64,000 nt of DNA, from the NCBI GenBank assembly GCA_903840415.1, contig CAIMFY010000067.1, positions 1-64,000 on the forward strand, read 5' to 3'. Both the position numbers and the translations under genes were made by a program. Shown here in pieces: positions 50,134-59,501 of this stretch. The DNA comes from an uncultured Opitutia bacterium. GTDB taxonomy: Bacteria > Verrucomicrobiota > Verrucomicrobiia > Opitutales > Opitutaceae. The notes below the pieces were generated by a model. It was given only the letters and a program-made list of their open reading frames with translations, did no database searches and was not told the DNA's origin. How positions within the stretch are numbered: the first letter of the stretch is position 1; every line of letters begins with the position of its first letter.

Positions 50134-52626
50134 TCAGCGCCCACCGGCACTGTTTCGCATCTTCAGCAGTTCTTCAACCGGCTCTGAAATGAGAGCGAAA
50201 ATTTCACCGCCGAATTGCGCGGTCGTGGTCGATCCACCGATCGTGTTTCGGCCGACCGTGATATTTTCCAGAGCCGTCGGATACGGTTTCACACTAGCGA
50301 CCAAGATCGGCCGGCCGTCGACCGCGATCACTACGGAATCGAGCAGCGCCATGAGTTCAGGCGATTGGGCGTAAAGGCGCGCCTCGCGCGGCGGCATCAG
50401 TCCTCCGTGACTCACCACGATGATCGCGCGGCGCGATTCGGCCAATGCCACGGGCGCCGACTCCGGCCCACCGACGCCCCAGTGATCGAAACCGAAAGTC
50501 ACCCGACCATCGCTCAGATAACGCACAAAGACAAAATCACCCGCCCCGGTTTTTCCGCTGACGACGAGCGGTTCTGCCTGTCCTACGATGCCTAGCGGCA
50601 ATCGCACGCGTATCCGCAAAGGCCCGCAGTAGCCCGTCCAGTCTGGCCCGGGGCTCGCCAAGGTGAGTCGCTCCGTCGCTTCCGCGGCGGTCAGGCGATC
50701 CTCGGGCAACCGCTGCAACACCTCCTGCCACCTGGCGCGATCGATGCCGCGGATTTCGCCCGTAAAACCTTCTCGCGCCGTCGAGCCACCCGCAAAATTA
50801 GCTCCGCCAAAAATGCTGCGCGCCTCCGCCGGATTCGTTGCTACACTTCCAGCCAAAGCTATCTCCCCGTCGACCGCCACGAGCACCGAGTTTTGCAGTC
50901 GCGACCAAGTCATCGGCCCGAGCTCGGCCGGTCGTTGGTCACCGGGAGGCAACTGGGCGCCACTGCTGAGCACCACCACATGTTCACGCGCCAAGTCGAT
51001 CACAATCGGAACGCCGAGCATTCCACCGCGGCCCCAGCAGTCGTAGCCGAAGCGCAGGTGGTTCGCATCGGCATATTGCACGTAGATGAAGTTGGCCTTC
51101 CCCGCGGAGCCACTGGTCAGCACTGGCTCCGAAAGCCCAGGCGCCATCGGCTCGGCGGGAAACTTCAGGCGCAGGAGCAGCGGCCCGGGGTAGCCACCGC
51201 CAATGTCCGGCAAACTCACGCTCGGCACGGCGATCAGTTGCATCGCGATGTCCTCCGTCGCGAAGCGCCGCCGCCGCTCTTCGTCGAGCCCTTCGTAGCG
51301 GTAGGGCGCGAATGACAGCGGATGCGCACACCGCAGCAGCACGTCATGCGGCCGGGGCTCGCTCATCACATGCCCCTCGCCCAGCCGATCGGCGTTGAGC
51401 ACCCGCAACAACGCCGGCGATTCCGTCCGCGCCGCCTGCGCCCGCGCCACCGCCAAACGCAAAAAATCCTGCGGAAACACCGTCCGCAGCGCCGCCGCCA
51501 TGTGCCAGCCCGCTCCCGCCGTCGTCGCCGCGATCAAAGCCACCCACGCCCATCTCCGAGTCCAACGGCTTGCGAGCGCCTCCGTCCCCGCCGCTGCGGC
51601 CAGACACAGAAACGGCACCAGCACGCGCGCCGTCCGGCCATAAACCACAAACGTGCGCCATCCGTCCGCACCCATGACGAGTCCCAAATACAGCGCCGCC
51701 ACCGCACCCACCCAGAGCAGGAGCCTCCGCGCTGGCGCTGCGCGTCCAGACCACAGGCCGGCACCGATGAGCGTCAGCCAGATGACGAGCCCGACGCCCT
51801 CGGTATCCCACAAATACTGCCAAACCACGATCCAACCGCGCCCGAAATCGCCCTGCGTAATTGTCCGCGAAAATTCCTGGAACGACGCGATCAAATCGCG
51901 ATCCAGCGCCCGCGCCGCCTCGACCGCCGCGACGATCGGCGCGAGCAGGCCGGCGCCCGCCAGCGCGGCGCGGACGAACATCCGCCGCCACGATTTTCCG
52001 CTCAGCACGTGAAACACCAGCACGACTCCGCCGAGCAGCCAGTAGCCGTTGTAGCTGAGGAAACCCAGCCCAGCACACAGTCCAGCGAGTGCGCTGCGCC
52101 ACCACACGGCGCGACCCAGCGCCAACCACGTTGCGAGCAGGCAGAAAAACAACGAGAGGTCATACGGGAAAAAATGCCGGCTGTAGTAAAAGAGGCTGCT
52201 AGCCCCCGCCAAGAAAAACGCCGCCAGCAAACTTTCCCGTTCACCCGCGCCTGCCGTTCTCGCGATGGCGAAAACCATCCCGATCGACAGCACCGAAAAA
52301 AAACCGAACCAGCTTGCGACCAGCACGCCGTTGTTGCCGTGGCGCAGTTCCCAAAAAGCGACTGGCACACCAGCGATTTTGAAAAGCAGATGGTCTGCCG
52401 TCCCGATTAACGCGAGCCACGCTTCGCGCGGCGCACCGTGGGCGAATTGCCACGCCGCCTCGCGCGAAGCCGACGAATACCGCATCTCATCCGGCCAGTA
52501 ACCTTGCCCGCCCGTGCTCGCGAGCCAGACGCGCAGTGCGAAGCTCACCGCGAGCAGCGCGACGAGTAGCGATCGATGGTGCCGCTCGCACCATGCAGGA
52601 GTCGAATTCGGTGCTGATGGCGGCAT
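50134..52626 (-). CDS. GT39/PMT-like membrane glycosyltransferase with two FDHWG domains
   Basis: 830 residues from the ATG at 52626. The N-terminal half is a GT-C transferase: after helix 1 the first outer loop reads GYWPDEMRYSS, with Asp46-Glu47 at the catalytic position known from ArnT/PMT relatives, then about ten helices. FDHWG domains lie at about 479-625 (FGYDCWGRGG) and 666-810 (FGFDHWGVGGPESAPVAL). Its membrane half differs from family B, so the same domain has been joined to at least two types of membrane protein. Confidence 0.8.
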   Translation of the reverse strand: MPPSAPNSTPAWCERHHRSLLVALLAVSFALRVWLASTGGQGYWPDEMRYSSASREAAWQFAHGAPREAWLALIGTADHLLFKIAGVPVAFWELRHGNNGVLVASWFGFFSVLSIGMVFAIARTAGAGERESLLAAFFLAGASSLFYYSRHFFPYDLSLFFCLLATWLALGRAVWWRSALAGLCAGLGFLSYNGYWLLGGVVLVFHVLSGKSWRRMFVRAALAGAGLLAPIVAAVEAARALDRDLIASFQEFSRTITQGDFGRGWIVVWQYLWDTEGVGLVIWLTLIGAGLWSGRAAPARRLLLWVGAVAALYLGLVMGADGWRTFVVYGRTARVLVPFLCLAAAAGTEALASRWTRRWAWVALIAATTAGAGWHMAAALRTVFPQDFLRLAVARAQAARTESPALLRVLNADRLGEGHVMSEPRPHDVLLRCAHPLSFAPYRYEGLDEERRRRFATEDIAMQLIAVPSVSLPDIGGGYPGPLLLRLKFPAEPMAPGLSEPVLTSGSAGKANFIYVQYADANHLRFGYDCWGRGGMLGVPIVIDLAREHVVVLSSGAQLPPGDQRPAELGPMTWSRLQNSVLVAVDGEIALAGSVATNPAEARSIFGGANFAGGSTAREGFTGEIRGIDRARWQEVLQRLPEDRLTAAEATERLTLASPGPDWTGYCGPLRIRVRLPLGIVGQAEPLVVSGKTGAGDFVFVRYLSDGRVTFGFDHWGVGGPESAPVALAESRRAIIVVSHGGLMPPREARLYAQSPELMALLDSVVIAVDGRPILVASVKPYPTALENITVGRNTIGGSTTTAQFGGEIFALISEPVEELLKMRNSAGGR
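50196..51190 (-). repeat. FDHWG domains, two copies
   Basis: Copies lie at about 50750-51190 and 50196-50628. Both keep GPLRIRVRLP-type entry strands, EPxxxSGxxGxxxFIYV and the final FTGEI or FGGEI. The central turns are YDCWG and FDHWG. Confidence 0.78.
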
Positions 52627-52651
52627 GAGATGCGAAGCAAAGGAGCGCGCC

Positions 52652-55600
52652 TCACTGGCCCTCAAGTGAAATCAGCACTCCGGAAAACTCGGGCACACTG
52701 GTCGAAAGCCCAACGGAGTTTTCACCAAACACGATCTCGCCCGGATGCGCCGTGTGAAATTTCGCCTGCGCCTCGATCACCGTGCGCCCATCGAGTCGCA
52801 CCCGCAGCGGTCCTGCGCCCCCACGCTCCCATATACCGTCGCCGAGCGTGAGCTCCAACTCATGCGGCTGCATGAAATCGACCTCGATCGGCGCCGACTC
52901 CGGCCCGCCGGTTCCCCAATGATCGAAACCGAAGCTCACCCGCCCGGCGGCGCCGTAGCGAATAAAAACGCCATCGGCCGCGCCGCTTCGCCCAGTCGTC
53001 AGCAGCGGCTCGCACATGCCCGTCCGATCGGCCGGAAACCGCACTGCCAGCCGAACTGAGCGTGACACAGAATTGGCGCGCACCGCCAGCGGGGGCGACG
53101 TGTGGGCGGCGGCGCGTCCGACTTCGCCACTGAAGCGCCCGGCGAGGTCGGTGCGGGCGCCGAACGCGCTCCGCCAACCCGCCGTCGCAACTACCGGCGA
53201 GTCGAAAAACTCCAGTCGCGGTTGAAAGACACTCACCCCGTTCCAGTAAAAACAGGTCCGCCCGCGCAAAAATTCTTCGGCGGAAATCTCGCCCGACGGC
53301 GACCGGCGCGCTTTCGACACTTCATGCCAGCGCACTTCGAGTTGTACGGGGGCCGCGAAAGCCGCCGGGATTTTTCCAGACCAAGTCGTCATACCAGCCT
53401 CGATCCAACCGAGTTGCACTTCACCCGCACCCGCGCTGCGCACCGCGAGCACACCGCGCGCTCCGGCCGCGTTGCAGTAAGCGAGCAGCGGCTCGGACGA
53501 CGACGCGGACAACTCGCGCGCCAGCGAAAATTCCGCGCGTGTGCCGGTCCAACCATCAGCACCGATCGCATCGCGTCGCACGCCGTCACCATTGAAATCC
53601 CACGCGAGAATCGTGCCTCCAAAATACAGCCGGCACGACGAAGCGCACACGGTGTTGCAGCCCGCGACGACTTGGGCGCCGACGAAAGCATGGTGCGCAT
53701 TTTTCCCGCGCAATACGTCGCGACTGCCGAGTCGAATGATCGGCCGCAATCCACTGCCATCAACCGGAATGAGCGGATCGAACGCGCCATCAGTCTCAAA
53801 CGCGATCGTCAAATCTTGGGGAGCGGCATAGTCGACGCTCACGGGCCCCGACCACTCAATCCCGCCGCCGATCTGATCGTGGCCGAAGCGCACTGTCGTT
53901 GGGTTCGAATATTCGACGAGCAAAACGTCGCCGCGGCTGCGCACACCGGTGGACAGCAGCGGCTCAGCGACGCCAAAGCGATCGCGCGGCAGAAGGACTT
54001 TGAGGTTGTAGACGAATGGTTCTTCGGGTGCGGCCAGGCCCGGCACCGGCATCGACTCCACGCGGCGGCGGACATTCTCAAGGCGCCCAGTAAAATACGC
54101 AGGTTGACTGGTGTAATCGACCCTGCGTTCACCAACCAGAATCTGGCCAGGGGAAGCTTCGTGGGGAATCGCGCCCGCGAAAAAAATCGTCTGTCCGTCA
54201 AGTTGGACAATCACGTTTTGTTTTTGGCGCTGCACATCGACTGCGTCGGTGCCTTCAAACCACGGATGCCCCGCGGGCGGCACAAGTGAGCCGAGCCAGA
54301 TTTTCATTTCGTGGGCGCGTCCCGGCACAAAGGCAAATTCGGGACCTGACGCGCCGCCCTCGCCCTCGTGATCGAATTCCAACCGCGCGCGTCCGGGGCC
54401 GAGCGTGACGACCGTGATCGTGTTGGTCAGGAGCGGCGCGCCTGTCGAGAGCAGCGGCTCGCGCTGGCCGGCGGGCACGTTCGGAAATGTCACCTCCATC
54501 GCGAGCGCGCCAAACGGCGGCGAGGTCAACCGGTGCAGCGGCCACACGAGGCGGTTGGCCACGCGCTCGATCGCCGCGTAGGTGGCGGGATTGTCCAAGC
54601 GGAAAAATTCGTGGACCTGAAAACTCGTCATGACGTTGACCACAATGGCGGCGAGTAGCGCCAGCGCACCGCCGCCGAATGCCACCCGCCACGCGCCGCG
54701 GCGACCCGACCACGCGAGCAGCGCCACGCCCGCGAGCAACACGAGCGCCGGATGAAAATCGAGCAGGTAGCGATTGGCGCGGGCGCTGACGCAGGCGACG
54801 AGCGCGAAATTAGCCACGAACCAAAATGCCAGCACGCCAACCACCGCGACGAGCGATTCCACTCGCCGGAGACGCTGCCAAAAGATCGCGCCCAGCACCG
54901 GCAGCGCGACGAGCCACGGGAGAAACCACCACTCGCCGTTGATATATTCGATGCCGATGTAGCCGGCGGGCCGCACGCCTTCGGGCCCCGGCGAAAAAAA
55001 CGGGAAGAACCAACCCGCCGACGGCGGCGTGAGGTAGTAAACCGTGAGGTTGTGGAGAAAATAGCGCGCCGAGACGTAGTTGTCAGCGATGCTGCCGACT
55101 TGGAAGCGGTGGCCGAACTCCAGCGGATCGCCAAAGCGCGCGTAGTTGTAGAGCGCGAGCCCTGCGCCACAGACCGCAGACGGCAACACCGCGGCCACGA
55201 CCCATCGCACTCGGAGCGCGAGCGGTTTACCATGTCCCTCGCGCCACCAGAGCCAGGCCAGCGCCACGCCGAGCGCGCCCGCACCCGCCAGAAGATTCGG
55301 CCGCGAGCCGACTGCGAGCCCGGCACTCAGGCTTGCGCACGCCAGCCAGAGTGTGCGGCGGCGCTCGAACAAAATCGCCAACGTTGAAAAATATAACAGC
55401 GCCATGCCCCACAAAAAACCGGCCGTGACCGCCGCCTCATAAACCTCGGATTTCCGCAGCGCCATTGGCGCCGCCGTCGCGAAGGCAAACGCGAGCGCCG
55501 CCACCGCCAGACTGAGGCGACTCGCGCGAGGAAAAAATTCGCCACGCATCAAGAGCAGCAGCGCCAAGCCGAGCCAGCAACCGAGCGTCGCCTGCGCCGC

Positions 55601-55981
55601 AACCGCGAGTTCGACCGGCAACTCCCGCCCCGTCAGCAGCGCATACGGCAGAAAAACTGTCACCGCCGGCGTCACGCCGAAATAAAGATAGTAATGCCCT
55701 GCGTAGAGACTCGCATCGAGCAGGTAAGGCGCGGCTCCGGGCCGTTTCTCAGGAGCCATCGCGATCAGCGCCGGATCGGGTGTGGCGTCCATGTAGAGGT
55801 GCCCCGACCGCAGTCCGCGCACGAGGAGATTGTAGTAATCGCTCTGCGGGCCGGGAGCGCACGGCAAGGGGGCGTTCGACGTCGACGTCCAAAAATAAAA
55901 CGCCGCCGCCGCTAGCCCCACGATTGCCACGAGGAGCCAATTGCCGATGCGCGCGCCCCGAATCGACGGGACCGGTCTCAT
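52652..55981 (-). CDS. GT-C-like membrane protein with four FDHWG domains (family B)
   Basis: 1109 residues from the ATG at 55981; 74 bp separate it from the divergent Gfo/Idh gene, so this gap holds the promoter of the six-gene minus-strand run. The membrane half (about 15-470) has YYNLLVRGLRSGHLYMDATPDP and GHYYLYFGVTPAVTVFLPY. Four FDHWG domains follow at about 493-635 (LEFDHEGEGG), 657-794 (GHDQIGGG), 812-954 (strongly diverged) and 972-1104 (FGFDHWGTGGPESAPIEV). An EF-hand-like DFNGDGVRRD loop sits between copies 2 and 3. It is the largest member of the group. Confidence 0.77.
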   Translation of the reverse strand: MRPVPSIRGARIGNWLLVAIVGLAAAAFYFWTSTSNAPLPCAPGPQSDYYNLLVRGLRSGHLYMDATPDPALIAMAPEKRPGAAPYLLDASLYAGHYYLYFGVTPAVTVFLPYALLTGRELPVELAVAAQATLGCWLGLALLLLMRGEFFPRASRLSLAVAALAFAFATAAPMALRKSEVYEAAVTAGFLWGMALLYFSTLAILFERRRTLWLACASLSAGLAVGSRPNLLAGAGALGVALAWLWWREGHGKPLALRVRWVVAAVLPSAVCGAGLALYNYARFGDPLEFGHRFQVGSIADNYVSARYFLHNLTVYYLTPPSAGWFFPFFSPGPEGVRPAGYIGIEYINGEWWFLPWLVALPVLGAIFWQRLRRVESLVAVVGVLAFWFVANFALVACVSARANRYLLDFHPALVLLAGVALLAWSGRRGAWRVAFGGGALALLAAIVVNVMTSFQVHEFFRLDNPATYAAIERVANRLVWPLHRLTSPPFGALAMEVTFPNVPAGQREPLLSTGAPLLTNTITVVTLGPGRARLEFDHEGEGGASGPEFAFVPGRAHEMKIWLGSLVPPAGHPWFEGTDAVDVQRQKQNVIVQLDGQTIFFAGAIPHEASPGQILVGERRVDYTSQPAYFTGRLENVRRRVESMPVPGLAAPEEPFVYNLKVLLPRDRFGVAEPLLSTGVRSRGDVLLVEYSNPTTVRFGHDQIGGGIEWSGPVSVDYAAPQDLTIAFETDGAFDPLIPVDGSGLRPIIRLGSRDVLRGKNAHHAFVGAQVVAGCNTVCASSCRLYFGGTILAWDFNGDGVRRDAIGADGWTGTRAEFSLARELSASSSEPLLAYCNAAGARGVLAVRSAGAGEVQLGWIEAGMTTWSGKIPAAFAAPVQLEVRWHEVSKARRSPSGEISAEEFLRGRTCFYWNGVSVFQPRLEFFDSPVVATAGWRSAFGARTDLAGRFSGEVGRAAAHTSPPLAVRANSVSRSVRLAVRFPADRTGMCEPLLTTGRSGAADGVFIRYGAAGRVSFGFDHWGTGGPESAPIEVDFMQPHELELTLGDGIWERGGAGPLRVRLDGRTVIEAQAKFHTAHPGEIVFGENSVGLSTSVPEFSGVLISLEGQ
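52670..54503 (-). repeat. FDHWG domains, four tandem copies
   Basis: Copies lie at about 54075-54503, 53600-54010, 53118-53545 and 52670-53066. Copy 3 is recognised only by position, length, its SSSEPLLAYC segment and its final FSGEV; copy 4 is canonical. Confidence 0.72.
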
Positions 55982-56055
55982 CGTTCTCCGATCTGGAGCC
56001 GCGCCCGAATAAAACCTTGCGTGTGCATTTCGCGTCAGCAAAGGCTCCGCGCCTC

Positions 56056-57081
56056 ATGGCTGACAAGCCGCAAACACCTCTTAACTTCGCGGTCATCGGC
56101 TGCGGTCTCATCGGTCGCAAACGCGTCCTCGCGCTCGGCAAGAATCCGCCGCTGCTTTACACTTGCGATCTAGACTCCGCCCGCGCCGCCGATCTCGCTA
56201 AGCTCGCGCCGGGTTGCGCCGCGGTCACCGATTTCAAAATCGTGCTCGCCGATCCGAAGGTCGGCGCCGTCATCGTCTCGACGCTCAACGCCTCACTCGC
56301 CCCCATCGCGCTCGCCGCCGTGCAGGCAGGCAAACACGTGCTCGTCGAGAAACCCGGCGCGCTCAACGCCGCCCAACTCCGCACCATCCGCGACGCCGCC
56401 GCCGCGACCGGCGTGCGCGTGCGGCTCGGCTACAATCACCGTTATCATCCCGCGCTGCAAAAGGCGCGCGCCCTCCTCGACAGCGGTGCGCTCGGGCCGC
56501 TGATGTTTCTCCGCGCCCGCTACGGTCACGGCGGCCGCAAAGGTTACGACCGCGAGTGGCGCGCCGACGCCGCGCTCTCCGGCGGCGGCGAATTGATCGA
56601 TCAGGGCGTGCACCTTATCGATCTCGCGGGCTGGTTTCTCGGCGACTTCGCGAAGGTGGACGGCCACGCGGCGACATATTTTTGGGACATGAAGGTTGAC
56701 GACAACGCCTTCCTCTCGCTCCGCACCGCCGCCGGCCAGACGGCGTGGCTGCACGTCAGCTGCACCGAGTGGAAAAACCTATTCTCCCTCGAAATCTACG
56801 GCCGCGACGCGAAGCTCGCCCTCGAAGGCCTCGGCGGCAGCTACGGCATCGAACGCCTGACGTTCTACAAAATGCTCCCTGAAATGGGACCGCCCGACAC
56901 GACGTCGTGGGAGTTTCCTCGCGGCGATGAATCGTGGGCGATCGAGACGCGCGAGTTCGCCGACGACATCCGCCTCGGCCGCGAGCCGTCGCCGGGCCTT
57001 CGCGAGGGCATCCGCACGCTCGAAATCGTGGAGGTTATTTACCGCCAAAGTAATTTTCCGGTTTCGATAGCGGGTTTCTGA
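56056..57081 (+). CDS. Gfo/Idh/MocA-family oxidoreductase
   Basis: 341 residues from the ATG at 56056; the upstream open frame is a shadow of the minus-strand gene. The NAD motif IGCGLIG begins near residue 14, the catalytic lysine is K99 in EKPGA, and LIDQGVHLIDLAGWFLG carries the Asp/His of the active site. It differs from the WlbA-like protein at 29995 and probably oxidises another sugar derivative. It opens the right-end plus-strand group, 86 bp before hddA. Confidence 0.87.
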   Translation: MADKPQTPLNFAVIGCGLIGRKRVLALGKNPPLLYTCDLDSARAADLAKLAPGCAAVTDFKIVLADPKVGAVIVSTLNASLAPIALAAVQAGKHVLVEKPGALNAAQLRTIRDAAAATGVRVRLGYNHRYHPALQKARALLDSGALGPLMFLRARYGHGGRKGYDREWRADAALSGGGELIDQGVHLIDLAGWFLGDFAKVDGHAATYFWDMKVDDNAFLSLRTAAGQTAWLHVSCTEWKNLFSLEIYGRDAKLALEGLGGSYGIERLTFYKMLPEMGPPDTTSWEFPRGDESWAIETREFADDIRLGREPSPGLREGIRTLEIVEVIYRQSNFPVSIAGF

Positions 57082-57167
57082 TTCCCACTTGTCATGCCGC
57101 CCAAGGCGGAAGCCATCGGGCGAAGGCTTGATGTTATCCGGTCCATCGCTCACCTCATTTTTCCATC

Positions 57168-58151
57168 ATGATCATTACTCGTTCACCCCTGCGCGTCTCC
57201 CTCGGCGGCGGCGGCACCGATCTGCCCTCCTACTATCGCGAGTTCGGCGGCTTCCTCGTCGCTGCGGCCATCGACAAATATGTCTACATCACGCAGCACC
57301 ACACGTTTCAGCCGGAGATCATCATCAAGTATTCCAAGCTCGAGCGCGTGCCGTCGGTTGATCAAATCGAGCATCCGATCATTCGCGAGGCGCTGAAACT
57401 CGTCGGCGTGACCGATCCTCATCTTGAACTCGCCTCGATGGCCGACATCCCCGGTGGCACCGGCCTCGGCTCGTCGGGCAGCTTCACGACCGCGCTGCTG
57501 AAAGCGCTGCACGCCTCCAAGAAAAACCTCATCGCCCCCGCCGAACTCGCCGAACAAGCCTGCGACATCGAGATCAACAAGCTCGGCGAACCCATCGGCA
57601 AGCAGGACCAATACATCGCGGCGATCGGCGGCATCACAGCGTTCACCTTTCACAAGGACGGCCGCGTCGAATATCGCCCGTGCAAAATCTCCGAGGAGAC
57701 GCTCTTCAACCTCGAGGACAACCTGCTGCTCTTCTTCACCGGCTACTCCCGCAGCGCCTCCGCGATCCTCAAGGATCAAAACGACAAGTCGAAGTCGAAC
57801 GATCAGGCGATGCTCGACAACATGCACTTCACGAAGGAACTCGGCTACAAGTCGCTCGCCTCGCTTGAGAGCGGCGATCTCGACGAGTTTGCCCGGCTCA
57901 TGGATGTGCACTGGCAGCGCAAGAAAGTCCGCAGCTCCGGCATGAGCAACGCGCACATCAACGACTGGTATGACCACGCGATGGCGAACGGCGCCCTCGG
58001 CGGCAAACTCATCGGCGCCGGCGGCGGCGGATTCCTGATGTTCTACGCCGGCGACAAAAAGAAACTCCGCCACGCGATGCGCGAAAAAGGCCTGCAGGAA
58101 GTTCGCTTCCGCTTCGACTTCGAAGGCTCGAAAGTCGTCACGCAGAACTGA
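57168..58151 (+). CDS. hddA: D-glycero-D-manno-heptose 7-phosphate kinase (GHMP family)
   Basis: 327 residues. N-terminal TRSPLRVSLGGGGTDLPSYY and the ATP loop PGGTGLGSSGSF (near 94-107) are the GHMP kinase motifs; the C-terminal GGKLIGAGGGGFLMFY is motif 3. This combination matches HddA, which phosphorylates D-glycero-D-manno-heptose 7-phosphate to the alpha 1,7-bisphosphate. The next three genes supply the remaining steps to GDP-heptose, which strengthens the assignment over other sugar kinases. Confidence 0.9.
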   Translation: MIITRSPLRVSLGGGGTDLPSYYREFGGFLVAAAIDKYVYITQHHTFQPEIIIKYSKLERVPSVDQIEHPIIREALKLVGVTDPHLELASMADIPGGTGLGSSGSFTTALLKALHASKKNLIAPAELAEQACDIEINKLGEPIGKQDQYIAAIGGITAFTFHKDGRVEYRPCKISEETLFNLEDNLLLFFTGYSRSASAILKDQNDKSKSNDQAMLDNMHFTKELGYKSLASLESGDLDEFARLMDVHWQRKKVRSSGMSNAHINDWYDHAMANGALGGKLIGAGGGGFLMFYAGDKKKLRHAMREKGLQEVRFRFDFEGSKVVTQN

Positions 58152-58155
58152 TCCG

Positions 58156-58878
58156 ATGGCTGCGTCTGAACTTCCCGTCGCGCTTCTCGCGGGCGGCATG
58201 GCCACACGACTCCGGCCGATCACGGAGAAAATCCCGAAGCTCCTCGTCGAGGTCGCCGGCGAACCGTTTTTCTCCCACCAGCTCCGACTGCTGAAAAAAA
58301 ACGGGCTCACGCACATCGTCCTCTGCGTCGGCTATCTCGGCGAAATGATCGTTGAGCAATATGGCGACGGCGCGAAATGGGGCGTGAAGATCGAGTATGC
58401 ATTCGACGGCCCGAAACTCCTCGGCACCGGCGGCGCGATCATCGCCGCACTGCCGAAGCTTGGAGAGGCGTTTTACGTGCTCTACGGCGACAGCTATCTG
58501 CCCATCGACTACGGTGCGGTGGGCGATTTTTTCCTGAAGTCGGGCAAGCTCGGCCTCATGACGGTTTTCGAAAACCACGGCCGCTACGACGCCAGCAACG
58601 TCGAGTTCGGCGGCGGCGAAATCAAAATCTACGACAAGAAAATCAAGACACCCGCGATGCTCCACATCGACTACGGGCTCGGTTTGTTTAGGGCGGCGGC
58701 GTTCGATGGCTTCGCCCGCGATGCCGCCGTCGATCTGGCCGCGGTGCAGCAGGCGCTCGTCGCGCGCCGCCAGCTCGCGGGCTACGAAATGAAGGAGCGT
58801 TTTTTTGAAATCGGCTCCCACGAAGGCTTGAACGAACTCGACGCGCTCCTCCGCAACCCCCAACTTTCTCCCAACTAA
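58156..58878 (+). CDS. hddC: Heptose 1-phosphate nucleotidyltransferase (HddC-like)
   Basis: 240 residues. LLAGGMATRLRPITEKIPKLL is the nucleotidyltransferase signature with the catalytic Arg and Lys; GTGGAI and LYGDSYLPID give the nucleotide- and metal-binding positions. In this context it would be the guanylyltransferase making GDP-D-glycero-alpha-D-manno-heptose. It lies 4 bp after hddA and 9 bp before the isomerase gene. Nucleotide specificity is inferred from the gene set. Confidence 0.87.
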   Translation: MAASELPVALLAGGMATRLRPITEKIPKLLVEVAGEPFFSHQLRLLKKNGLTHIVLCVGYLGEMIVEQYGDGAKWGVKIEYAFDGPKLLGTGGAIIAALPKLGEAFYVLYGDSYLPIDYGAVGDFFLKSGKLGLMTVFENHGRYDASNVEFGGGEIKIYDKKIKTPAMLHIDYGLGLFRAAAFDGFARDAAVDLAAVQQALVARRQLAGYEMKERFFEIGSHEGLNELDALLRNPQLSPN

Positions 58879-58887
58879 ACCTATCCC

Positions 58888-59499
58888 ATGTCATACTCCG
58901 TTCAACATCTCAAGGAAACCGCCGAAATCGTCGCCAAGCTCAATGCCGACCATTGCGAAAAGTGCGTCGCCGAACTCGTCGCCCTGCGTAATCGCGGCGG
59001 CCGCCTGTTCATCCTCGGCGTCGGTGGCAGCGCTGCCAACGCCTCGCACGCCGTGAACGATTTCCGCAAAATCGCCGGCCTCGAATGCTACGCGCCCACC
59101 GACAACGTCTCCGAGCTCACCGCCCGCACCAACGACGACGGCTGGGCCAGCGTGTTCGTCGAGTGGCTCCGCGGCTCGCGGCTCAACGCGAAGGACGCCC
59201 TGTTCATCCTCTCCGTTGGCGGCGGCAATTTGGAAAAGAATGTTTCCCCCGGCTTCATCTCCGCGATCCAGCTCGCGAAGCAAGTCGGTGCCCGCGTGAT
59301 CGGAATCGTTGGCAAGGATGGCGGCTATACCGCCACGCAGGCCGACGCCTGCGTCATCGTCCCGACGGTCAACGCGAACAACATCACACCGCACAGCGAG
59401 GCGTTTCAGGCGGTCGTCTGGCATCTCTTCGTCTCGCATCCTGATCTCAAGGTGAACCAGACCAAGTGGGAAAGCGTCGCGGCCCCGGCGAAAAAGTAA
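58888..59499 (+). CDS. gmhA: Sedoheptulose 7-phosphate isomerase (SIS domain)
   Basis: 203 residues with a SIS fold: LGVGGSAANASHAVNDFRKI matches the phosphosugar site of GmhA-type isomerases. ELTARTNDDGWASVF and SVGGGNLEKNVSPGFI line the active site, and NANNITPHSEAFQAVVWH closes the protein. It converts sedoheptulose 7-phosphate to D-glycero-D-manno-heptose 7-phosphate, the first committed step of the pathway encoded here. Confidence 0.88.
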   Translation: MSYSVQHLKETAEIVAKLNADHCEKCVAELVALRNRGGRLFILGVGGSAANASHAVNDFRKIAGLECYAPTDNVSELTARTNDDGWASVFVEWLRGSRLNAKDALFILSVGGGNLEKNVSPGFISAIQLAKQVGARVIGIVGKDGGYTATQADACVIVPTVNANNITPHSEAFQAVVWHLFVSHPDLKVNQTKWESVAAPAKK

Positions 59500-59501
59500 A
59501 C

